Source: Burkholderiales bacterium | GTDB taxonomy: Bacteria > Pseudomonadota > Gammaproteobacteria > Burkholderiales > Usitatibacteraceae | Direction: 5' to 3' | NCBI GenBank assembly: GCA_017880705.1 | Contig: JADGRS010000084.1 | Span: 1 to 9,952 of the forward strand | Length of the DNA stretch: 9,952 bases | In this document: in pieces, positions 1-5,683 of the stretch | How positions within the stretch are numbered: the stretch's first letter is position 1 | How the letters are laid out: the number at the start of each line of letters is the position of its first letter | The notes under the pieces: generated by a model | Database searches by the model: none | The model's input: only the letters and a program-made list of their open reading frames with translations | Told to the model about the DNA's origin: nothing | Translations under genes and position numbers: made by a program

Positions 1-2
1 GA

Positions 3-86
3 AGCGGCACCGCAAAGCCGCGAAGCGCGAAACGCTCCTCGTCCTCGAAGCGCGGCGCCAAGCGGCCCGCGGCGCGCAAGTCCTGA
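3..86 (+). CDS. Possible C-terminal end of a gene cut by the window edge, with a basic Ser/Lys/Arg tail
   Basis: One forward frame is open from the left edge to a TGA at 84-86 and encodes about 27 residues made almost only of Ser, Lys, Arg, Ala and Pro, ending ARKS. Such low-complexity basic tails are common at the C-terminus of bacterial RNA-acting proteins such as DEAD-box RNA helicases and pseudouridine synthases, but no folded domain is visible here, so no function is assigned. The stop lies 36 bases before the stop of the leftward RidA-family gene, so the two would be convergent. An open frame this short in GC-rich DNA could arise by chance. Confidence 0.4.
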   Translation, partial: SGTAKPRSAKRSSSSKRGAKRPAARKS

Positions 87-122
87 TCGGGAGCCGGACA
101 GGGAACGGCTTGCGCGCTTGCG

Positions 123-506
123 TCAGGAATCGCGCAGCGCCGCGATCACGTCCATCTCGACGAGGTAGCCGTAGTGCAGCGCCTGCACCGGAACCACGGT
201 GCGCGCGGGCTTGTGGCCGCCCAGCTTCTCGGCGTAGACCGCGTTGAAAGCGGGCCAGTGCGCCGTGTCCGTGATGTATACCGTCGCCTTGACGACGAGA
301 TCCGCGCCGCTGCCCGCCGCCTCGAGGATCGCGATCACGTTGTCGATCACGCGCCGCGCCTGGCCCTCGAAAGGCGCGATCCGGGCCTCGGGATCGACCG
401 GATCGATGGGGAGTTGACCCGCGACGTACACCATTCCGCCGTGCACCACGGCCTGTGAGTAGTGCCCGCGCGCCGTCGGCGCCGCGGGCGTGAAGATGAA
501 TTCCAC
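123..506 (-). CDS. RidA/YjgF-family enamine/imine deaminase
   Basis: This 127-residue protein spans one full Rid domain. Family members are cytosolic trimers that hydrolyse reactive enamine/imine intermediates, such as 2-aminoacrylate released by PLP-dependent dehydratases. By recalled comparison with E. coli RidA, the active-site positions are kept: Tyr16, Gly30 in VAGQLPI, Asn88, Arg102 in PART and Glu117, so it should be catalytically competent. The position of E. coli Cys107 is Val104. The start is taken as GTG at 506 because GAGGAGGAAA (511-520) lies just upstream and the domain begins at once (EFIFTP). The longer in-frame reading starting upstream runs through the terminator of the neighbouring gene and is not family-like. 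Its natural substrate cannot be told from sequence, because the Rid superfamily has several subgroups. Confidence 0.93.
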   Translation of the reverse strand: MEFIFTPAAPTARGHYSQAVVHGGMVYVAGQLPIDPVDPEARIAPFEGQARRVIDNVIAILEAAGSGADLVVKATVYITDTAHWPAFNAVYAEKLGGHKPARTVVPVQALHYGYLVEMDVIAALRDS

Positions 507-513
507 GGCATTT

Positions 514-520
514 CCTCCTC
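514..520 (-). promoter_or_regulatory. Ribosome binding site deciding the GTG start of the RidA-family gene
   Basis: The leftward strand reads GAGGAGG followed by AAATGCC and then GTG, a near-perfect Shine-Dalgarno with 7-base spacing. The ATG inside AAATGCC is out of frame. The first half of this site is also the 3' arm of a possible hairpin at 517-535. Confidence 0.8.
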
Positions 521-535
521 GCGCCGCGGGCGAGG
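517..535 (-). promoter_or_regulatory. Potential hairpin overlapping the RidA-family ribosome binding site
   Basis: CCTCGC at 517-522 and GCGAGG at 530-535 are a perfect 6-base inverted repeat around a 7-base loop. In the leftward mRNA the 3' arm covers the GAGG half of the Shine-Dalgarno, so folding could lower ribosome access. It may be a chance pairing in GC-rich DNA. Confidence 0.35.
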
Positions 536-556
536 CAACCGCCCGCCGCGCTCCCG

Positions 557-585
557 AAAAAAAAGGCCGGTCTGGGACCGGCCTT
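557..585 (-). terminator. Intrinsic terminator of the SWIB gene
   Basis: The arms GGCCGGTC (565-572) and GACCGGCC (576-583) form an 8-bp GC-rich stem with a 3-base loop, extendable by two A-T pairs. Eight A residues at 557-564 become a U-tract in the leftward transcript. There is no T-run on the other side, so it works leftward only. It sits about 30 bases past the SWIB stop codon, and a second small inverted repeat (594-600 with 604-610) precedes it. Confidence 0.92.
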
Positions 586-616
586 CCTGCAGCCCGCCGG
601 AATCCGGCGGAAGCGA

Positions 617-994
617 CTACTTGAGGTGCTTCGAAACGAGCTTCGTCATCTCGAACATCGAGACCTGTTTCTTTCCTCCGAAGACGTCCTTCAGCTTGTC
701 GTCCGCGTTGATCATGCGGCGATTGGTCTTGTCCTGAAGGTTGTTCTTCTTGATGTACCCCCACAGCTTGCTGGTGACCTCCGTGCGGGGCATCGGGTTG
801 CTTCCGATCACAGCAGCCAGCGTGGAGCTGATGTTCATCGGCTTCATGAAAGCGGCGTTCGGCTTGCGCTTGGCGGCGGGCTTCTTGACCTTCGCTGCCG
901 GTTTCTTCGTCGCGGCCTTCTTCATCGGCTTTTTGGCGGCCGGCTTCTTGGCCGCCGGTTTCTTCGATGCCTTCTTGCCTTTCTTAGATGCCAT
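617..994 (-). CDS. SWIB-domain protein with histone H1-like Lys/Ala/Pro N-terminal tail
   Basis: The product is 125 residues. Residues 2-45 are a low-complexity tail of KKPAAK-type repeats resembling the basic tails of histone H1 and of AlgP-like proteins, which should bind DNA non-specifically. Residues 49-125 are a complete SWIB/MDM2-like fold, recognised from FMKPMNISSTLAAVIG, PMPRTEV, LWGYIKKNNLQD, the MINADDKL segment and the closing MFEMTKLVSKHL. In eukaryotes SWIB is part of chromatin remodelling complexes; in Chlamydia it is also found fused to topoisomerase I. Its role in other bacteria is poorly defined, and a nucleoid-associated role is inferred here. The start is ATG at 994 with GGAGG eight bases upstream; an upstream in-frame ATG lacks such a site. 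The gene ends in TAG and is followed by a strong terminator, so it is probably monocistronic. Confidence 0.95.
   Translation of the reverse strand: MASKKGKKASKKPAAKKPAAKKPMKKAATKKPAAKVKKPAAKRKPNAAFMKPMNISSTLAAVIGSNPMPRTEVTSKLWGYIKKNNLQDKTNRRMINADDKLKDVFGGKKQVSMFEMTKLVSKHLK
860..991 (-). repeat. Degenerate KKPAAK-coding repeats in the SWIB gene
   Basis: The stretch encodes residues 2-45 and contains repeated units of the pattern AAKKP/KKPAAK, with near-identical DNA copies such as TTCTTGGC(C/G)GCCGG on the plus strand around 930-962. Repeats like this can gain or lose units by slippage, so tail length is likely to vary between relatives. Confidence 0.7.
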
Positions 995-1002
995 TGATGA
1001 AT

Positions 1003-1007
1003 CCTCC
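1003..1007 (-). promoter_or_regulatory. Ribosome binding site deciding the SWIB start
   Basis: GGAGG on the leftward strand lies 8 bases before the ATG at 994. It supports MASKKGKK as the N-terminus rather than the in-frame ATG 27 bases upstream. Confidence 0.85.
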
Positions 1008-1063
1008 AATCTGATGGTCACGTTGAGTTCTGTTCATCTCGCCTCTATTGGCGCGACAGCGAG

Positions 1064-1092
1064 AGGATGCGCAAGGCAAAAACACTTGTCAA
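1064..1092 (-). promoter_or_regulatory. Candidate sigma70-type promoter for the SWIB gene
   Basis: On the leftward strand a perfect TTGACA (1092-1087) is followed after 17 bases by CATCCT (1069-1064), which keeps only A2, T3 and T6 of the -10 consensus. The region just upstream of the -35 (1093-1120) is rich in A and T tracts, unlike the GC-rich surroundings, and could act as an UP-like element. Transcription from here would give a leader of about 60 bases. The weak -10 lowers confidence. Confidence 0.45.
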
Positions 1093-1193
1093 CCGTTTTC
1101 ACTCTGAAAAAGTGATTTTCCTCTCTGACGTATCCCCTGCGCAACATCGACGCGAAGGGGAGCGGGTATCATGCGCCGAACTGGAACGCGACG

Positions 1194-1207
1194 CGCGAGC
1201 GCTCGCG
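1194..1207. promoter_or_regulatory. 14-bp perfect palindrome abutting the bcp ribosome binding site
   Basis: CGCGAGCGCTCGCG is fully self-complementary, centred between 1200 and 1201. It touches the GAGGAG (1207-1212) used for the bcp start at 1222. It could be a dimeric-repressor site or a short mRNA hairpin (5-bp stem, 4-base loop). Chance is possible in DNA this rich in CG steps. Confidence 0.35.
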
Positions 1208-1221
1208 AGGAGCGACAAATC

Positions 1222-1692
1222 ATGGCGACGAGCCTCAAGCCCGGCGATCCGGCGCCCGATTTCGACGGCATCACGACCGACGGAAAGCACGTCTCGCTGA
1301 AGGACTACCGCGGCCGGAAGCTCGTGCTGTACTTCTACCCGAAGGACGATACGCCGGGCTGCACGCGGCAGGCGTGCTCGCTGCGCGACCACAATGCCGA
1401 GCTCGCAGCCAAGGGAACCGCGGTGCTCGGCGTGTCGACGCAGGGCGTGGAATCGCACCGGGCGTTCACCGAGAAGCACAAGCTCAACTTCCCGCTCCTC
1501 GTGGATTCCGACGGGAAAGCCGGGCGCGCGTACGGCACGCTCGGCGGCGACGGCCTCATCGCGAAGCTCAAGTCGGCGGTGGGCATGGCCGACCGCGTCA
1601 CCTTCGTGATCGACGAGACGGGGCGCATCGCCCACGTGGTCGACAAGCCCGACGTCGCGAGGCACGGCGAGGAGCTGCTGGCGCTCCTCTAG
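1222..1692 (+). CDS. bcp: Thioredoxin-dependent peroxiredoxin, Bcp/PrxQ type
   Basis: This 156-residue AhpC/TSA-fold enzyme reduces hydrogen peroxide and organic peroxides in the cytosol, with thioredoxin as the usual reductant. The peroxidatic cysteine is Cys47 in TPGCT. Cys52, five residues later, is the usual resolving cysteine of the atypical two-cysteine Bcp/PrxQ group. The N-terminal PGDPAPDF and the YFYPKDDTPGC block are typical, and the length fits the family. I chose ATG 1222 because MATSLKPGD matches normal Bcp N-termini and GAGGAG lies 9 bases upstream. A longer in-frame start at 1171 has a GGGGAG-like site 8 bases upstream and would add 17 Arg-rich residues, so it cannot be excluded. 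The gene is divergent from the SWIB gene and shares its stop region with the convergent hydrolase gene. Confidence 0.97.
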   Translation: MATSLKPGDPAPDFDGITTDGKHVSLKDYRGRKLVLYFYPKDDTPGCTRQACSLRDHNAELAAKGTAVLGVSTQGVESHRAFTEKHKLNFPLLVDSDGKAGRAYGTLGGDGLIAKLKSAVGMADRVTFVIDETGRIAHVVDKPDVARHGEELLALL

Positions 1693-2621
1693 GGCCCCGC
1701 CGTCGCGCCGCACTCGCGCAGCTCCGCCACGAGGATATCGACCAGCAGCGGCGATCCCAGGATGTCGACGTGGCCGCGGCCGGGAATGGCGATGTTCTTC
1801 GCCCAGGGCAGGGCGCTCGTTTCCTGCGGCGCGACCAGGTTGTCGTGCGGCGAGTAGATCGAGGTCACGGGACAGCCCGGCCCGCCGGCACCCTCCCTTT
1901 CCCGCAGCTCCTCGAGGAAGCGGCTGCCGGGTGACATCTGCCGCGCGTTGTCGCCCGCGCCGAAGCGCGCATGCACGGTGCCGTGGTGCGGGCTCGCGAT
2001 GGTGATGAGCTTGCGCACGCGCCGGGCGCCATGGGCGCAGAGATAGGCCCGCGCGCCGAGCCCTCCCATGCTGTGCGCGATCACGACGACCTGCGCGTCT
2101 CCGGCGCCGGCGATTCGTTCGATCTCGGCGCCCAGCTCCTCGGCGTATCGCTCGATGGTCGCGAAGCTCGAGGTGAGATTGGGCGTGAAGATGGGCGCCA
2201 CGCCGCGCGATTCGAGCCGGCGCACCAGGCTCGCGAAGTACCCGCGATTGGCGAAATAGCCGTGCACCAGGATGATCGGAATCGGGGAAGCCGGTCCCGG
2301 CTCGGGGTCGCGGCGCAGGGCGCGGCGTTCCCATGGAAAGCGGAAAAGGCTCGTCGCGACGACGGCGCCCCATTCGCGAAGCAGCAGTTTCAGCCCGCCG
2401 ATCGGACCGATGCGATGCTGCGCCGCGCGCGGCGACCTCGCGGCGTAGGCGATGGAGGCGCCGATGCACACCATCGCGAAGCGCCAGGCGAGCGCCGTGA
2501 CGACGCCGAGGAGCGCCAACGGCCCGTAGCTCCATGCGAACCGCAGATGCAGCCATTCCGCGATCCCCGCGTAGGCTGCGAGCTCGAGGAGCAGCATGAA
2601 ACGCAGGTAGCGGGCGAGCAT
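1689..2621 (-). CDS. Membrane-anchored lipase/esterase-like alpha/beta hydrolase
   Basis: The product has 310 residues. Residues 1-60 contain two hydrophobic stretches (about 8-20 and 32-59), suggesting a membrane anchor or hairpin. From about 113 onward there is an alpha/beta-hydrolase domain with the oxyanion-type HGYFANRGYF (120-129), nucleophile elbow AHSMGG with Ser184, Asp260 in SPHD and His284 in GRGHVD, giving a complete Ser-Asp-His triad. This layout resembles triacylglycerol lipase/EstA-like proteins, but the substrate is not predictable. The start is taken at ATG 2621; ATG 2669 would add 16 residues, and neither has a strong Shine-Dalgarno. Its TAG stop overlaps that of bcp within CTAG. 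It is divergent from the spermidine synthase-like gene, whose start is 90 bases away, so the two may share a control region. Confidence 0.88.
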   Translation of the reverse strand: MLARYLRFMLLLELAAYAGIAEWLHLRFAWSYGPLALLGVVTALAWRFAMVCIGASIAYAARSPRAAQHRIGPIGGLKLLLREWGAVVATSLFRFPWERRALRRDPEPGPASPIPIILVHGYFANRGYFASLVRRLESRGVAPIFTPNLTSSFATIERYAEELGAEIERIAGAGDAQVVVIAHSMGGLGARAYLCAHGARRVRKLITIASPHHGTVHARFGAGDNARQMSPGSRFLEELREREGAGGPGCPVTSIYSPHDNLVAPQETSALPWAKNIAIPGRGHVDILGSPLLVDILVAELRECGATAGP

Positions 2622-2711
2622 CGGCTGCCAGTGTAGCAACGCGGGGGGCTCGAAGGCCCGTGCTAACATTCCGCGCACTTCCGCGCCCCGCCCACTCCTC
2701 GCATTTTCCGC

Positions 2712-4733
2712 ATGCTGCTTCACGCCGCAACCGTCTTCCTCAGCGCCTTCCTGCTCTTCCTCGTGCAGCCGATCCTCGCCAAGCAGATCCTGCCCTGGTT
2801 CGGCGGCGCGGCGATCGTCTGGACGCTGTGCATGGTGTTCTTCCAGCTCGTGCTGCTGCTGGGATACGCCTATGCGCACTGGCTCGCGAGCCGCGTCGAC
2901 GGCCGGCGCCAGGCCTGGATCCACGTCGCGCTCCTCGTCGCGAGCCTCGCGTTCCTTCCCGTGTCGCCGGACGCGTCGTGGAAGCCCGTCGGCGGCGAGA
3001 CGCCCGTGTGGAGGATTCTCGCGCTCCTCTTCGCGACGGTGGGACTCCCCTACTTTCTGCTGTCGTCGACGAGCCCGCTCGTGCAGTCCTGGTTCGCGCG
3101 CGCCTTTCCCGGCTCGAGCCCGTACCGGCTCTTCGCGCTCTCGAACTTCGCGTCGATGATCGCGCTCCTGGGCTATCCGTTCCTCTTCGAGCCCTGGTTC
3201 ACGAACCAGGACCAGTCATTGTGGTGGTCCGTTGGCTACGCGCTTTTCGCGATCTGTTGCGCCGCGCTCGCGGTGACGAGCCGCGGCCTTCCGCCCCTGA
3301 CGGTGGAAGGCGGCCAGATCGCGGCGACCGCCCAGGAGCCGTCGCCGGGCGCGCGGCAGATCGCGCTCTGGCTGGCGCTCGCGGCGATGGGCTCGGTCAC
3401 GCTCCTCGGGGTCTCCAACCACCTCACGCAGAACATCTCGTCCATTCCGCTCCTGTGGGTGATTCCGCTCGCGGTATACCTCCTCACCTTCATCCTGTGC
3501 TTCGAGGGCCGCAACTGGTACCGGCGCGACATCTACCTCGGAAGCCTCGCCTGGGTTCTCTGCGTGATGGCATGGTTCCTCGCCGACAAGGACCTGCAGT
3601 TCGAGCTGCTCTGGAACATCGCCGTCTTCACGATCGGGCTCTACTTCGTGTGCATGTTCTGCCACGGCGAGCTCGCGCGGCGGCGCCCGGGGGCGCGGCA
3701 CCTCACGCTCTTCTACCTGGTGGTGTCGCTGGGAGGCGTCATCGGCGGCGTGCTGGTGGGCATCGTCGCTCCCGTCACGCTGCCCGGATACCTGGAGCTC
3801 GACCTCGCGCTCATCGTGGTCGCCGCGCTCGCGCTCGGGACCAACGTGCGCCGGCCCCTCCCGATCGTGGGGCTGCTCGCGGTGGTGCTCGCCTTCACAT
3901 GCGGCGCGCTCATCTGGCGCGTGCGCCACTTCACCGAAGACACGGTCTACATCGAGCGCAACTACTACGGCGTCCTTCGGGTGAAGGAGACCCAGATGCG
4001 CGACGACGACCCGGAGACCCGTTACCGCTCCCTCGTACACGGCTCGATCCTGCACGGCGAGCAGTGGCTCGCGGAAAAATTCCGTCGCACGGCGACGACG
4101 TATTACAAGCCCACGTCGGGCCTCGGGCTCACGCTCCTCGCCCTCGAGGGAAAGCCCATCCGCGTCGGCATCATCGGGCTGGGCGCGGGAACGATCGCGG
4201 CCTACGGCGACGCGGACGACGTCTACCGCTTCTACGACATCAATCCGGCCGTCGTGGGCGTGGCGAAGAAATGGTTCACGTTCCTCGCCGATTCGCCCGC
4301 GAAGATCGAGATCGTCCTGGGCGACGCTCGCCTGTCGCTCGAGCGCGAGGAGCCCCAGAACTTCGACGTGCTGGCAGTCGACGCGTTCTCGGGGGACTCG
4401 ATTCCGGTCCACCTGATCACGGTGGAGGCTTTCACCGAGTACCTGCGCCACCTGAAGCCCGGCGGCGTGATCGCCTTCCACGTCTCCAACCGCTTCCTGG
4501 ACCTGAAGCCGGTCCTCCTCGCGATCGCGGAGAAGCACAAGCTCGAGTACGCCTACCTGCACGAGTCGGGCGAGTCCGGCGGCACCACGAGCGACTGGGT
4601 GATCCTCACGCGCGACAAGTCCTTCATCCTCCGGCCTACGATCGTCGCGGCGACGGAGCCGGTGGCGCCGCGTCCCGACTGGCGGCTCTGGACCGACTCT
4701 TACAACAATCTAATTCAGGTGTTCAGGTATTAG
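2712..4733 (+). CDS. Multi-pass membrane protein fused to a spermidine synthase-like domain
   Basis: This is a 673-residue two-part protein. Residues 1 to about 405 hold some 12-13 hydrophobic membrane segments (for example 3-23, 34-58, 101-120, 139-158, 216-236, 245-263, 332-353, 382-402). Residues about 410-673 resemble aminopropyltransferases: LVHGSILHGEQ (441-451), the nucleotide-binding loop GLGAG (489-493), an acidic Asp509 in YDINP, GDARLSLE (537-544) and VDAFSGDSIP (556-565), which replaces the DSTDP-type catalytic segment of SpeE; the end TDSYNNLIQV is typical of this fused family. Annotation pipelines name such proteins fused MFS/spermidine synthase, but polyamine synthesis is not established, and no polyamine gene such as speA, speB, speD or potABCD lies in the window. 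It likely acts at the inner membrane on an unknown substrate. ATG 2712 has no clear Shine-Dalgarno. Confidence 0.92.
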   Translation: MLLHAATVFLSAFLLFLVQPILAKQILPWFGGAAIVWTLCMVFFQLVLLLGYAYAHWLASRVDGRRQAWIHVALLVASLAFLPVSPDASWKPVGGETPVWRILALLFATVGLPYFLLSSTSPLVQSWFARAFPGSSPYRLFALSNFASMIALLGYPFLFEPWFTNQDQSLWWSVGYALFAICCAALAVTSRGLPPLTVEGGQIAATAQEPSPGARQIALWLALAAMGSVTLLGVSNHLTQNISSIPLLWVIPLAVYLLTFILCFEGRNWYRRDIYLGSLAWVLCVMAWFLADKDLQFELLWNIAVFTIGLYFVCMFCHGELARRRPGARHLTLFYLVVSLGGVIGGVLVGIVAPVTLPGYLELDLALIVVAALALGTNVRRPLPIVGLLAVVLAFTCGALIWRVRHFTEDTVYIERNYYGVLRVKETQMRDDDPETRYRSLVHGSILHGEQWLAEKFRRTATTYYKPTSGLGLTLLALEGKPIRVGIIGLGAGTIAAYGDADDVYRFYDINPAVVGVAKKWFTFLADSPAKIEIVLGDARLSLEREEPQNFDVLAVDAFSGDSIPVHLITVEAFTEYLRHLKPGGVIAFHVSNRFLDLKPVLLAIAEKHKLEYAYLHESGESGGTTSDWVILTRDKSFILRPTIVAATEPVAPRPDWRLWTDSYNNLIQVFRY

Positions 4734-5662
4734 CGCGAGAGTGCCGCAGCGACCCTCTGCGCGATGAGGGCCGAGACGCGCTCGTTGGATTCGAGCGTGA
4801 CGCCCGCGATGTGGGGCGTGAGCAGGAGCCGCGGCGCTCCCACGAGCGGCGAGCCCGCCGCGAGCGGCTCCTTGTCGAAGACGTCGAGCGCCGCGCCGCC
4901 AAGGCGCCCTTCCCGAAGCATGGCGGCAAGCGCCGCCTCGTCGATGATCCCTCCGCGCGCCGTGTTGATGAGGACGGCGTCGCGCTTCATGGCCGCGAGG
5001 CGAGCGCTGTCGAGCAGGCCGCGCGTCTCGGCGGTGAGCGGAATGTGCAGCGACACGACGTCGCTTTCGCGGAGCAGCGCGTCAAGGTCGCGCGCGCCTT
5101 CGCCGACCTCCGTCCACGCCTCCGTCCGCGCCGGCAGGAACGGATCGTGGGCGATGACCTTCATCCCCATGGCGCGGGCCTTGCGGGCCGTGAGCCGGCC
5201 GATGCTGCCGAGCCCGACGATGCCGAGCACCTTCCCGGCCGCCTCGCGACCCTGCGAGAGCATCTGCCGCGGCCACGTCCCCGCCTCCACGGCGCGCGTC
5301 GACGAATAGGCTCCGCGCAACAGCATGAGGGCCGCCGTGATCACGTATTCGGCGACCGACTCGGCGTTGGCGCCCGTCGCGGGAATGACCTCGATGCCGC
5401 GCGCCTCGCACGCGGCGAGGTCGATGTTGTCGAGTCCCACGCCGAGCCGTCCGATCACCCTCACGTTCACGGCGGCGTCGAGGGCGCGCCCGCGCACCTG
5501 GGAGCGATTGCGCACGATCCACGCGTCGGCAAACTGCAACGCCGCCTCGAGAGCCGACGGGTCGTCGACGAGCTTCGGCCGGTAGTCGACCTCGAAGCGC
5601 CCGCGCAGCGCCGCCACCGCGGGCGCGTCCATGAACTCGCTGATCACGATCCTTGCCGCCAT
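4730..5662 (-). CDS. NAD-dependent D-2-hydroxyacid dehydrogenase (SerA-like family)
   Basis: The 310-residue enzyme has the full two-lobed D-isomer-specific 2-hydroxyacid dehydrogenase architecture. The Rossmann motif GLGSIG occupies 150-155 with Asp173 as the NAD-selective acidic residue. The catalytic trio is Arg236 (NTARGG), Glu265 (DKEP) and His284 (TPHIAG). It lacks the C-terminal ACT/regulatory domain of long SerA enzymes, so it is the short form. Substrate candidates include 3-phosphoglycerate, glyoxylate/hydroxypyruvate and, from the ISEFMD N-terminus as I recall it, (S)-sulfolactate dehydrogenase-like enzymes; sequence alone does not settle this. The start ATG 5662 has GAGGAG three bases upstream. 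It follows rlmM by 21 bases and is probably co-transcribed. Its TAA stop overlaps the stop of the convergent gene within TTAG. Confidence 0.93.
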   Translation of the reverse strand: MAARIVISEFMDAPAVAALRGRFEVDYRPKLVDDPSALEAALQFADAWIVRNRSQVRGRALDAAVNVRVIGRLGVGLDNIDLAACEARGIEVIPATGANAESVAEYVITAALMLLRGAYSSTRAVEAGTWPRQMLSQGREAAGKVLGIVGLGSIGRLTARKARAMGMKVIAHDPFLPARTEAWTEVGEGARDLDALLRESDVVSLHIPLTAETRGLLDSARLAAMKRDAVLINTARGGIIDEAALAAMLREGRLGGAALDVFDKEPLAAGSPLVGAPRLLLTPHIAGVTLESNERVSALIAQRVAAALSR

Positions 5663-5683
5663 GCGCTCCTCGCGTGCCGGGGC

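Noticed and set aside
92..110. Possible terminator between the left-edge gene and the RidA-family gene (AGCCG with CGGCT)
   Set aside because: The stem is only 5 bp with a 9-base loop and no T-tract on either strand follows.
860..991. Repeats considered as a CRISPR-like or satellite array
   Set aside because: The units are short and degenerate, have no spacers, and are fully explained as coding for the KKPAAK-rich tail.
2622..2711. TAACAT (2664-2669) as a -10 box for the rightward fusion gene
   Set aside because: No acceptable -35 lies 16-19 bases upstream, so it cannot be separated from chance.
1099..2730. Leftward open frame of about 543 codons across bcp and the hydrolase
   Set aside because: It is antisense to bcp and out of frame with the hydrolase, which carries a complete catalytic triad; its composition is typical of a shadow frame.
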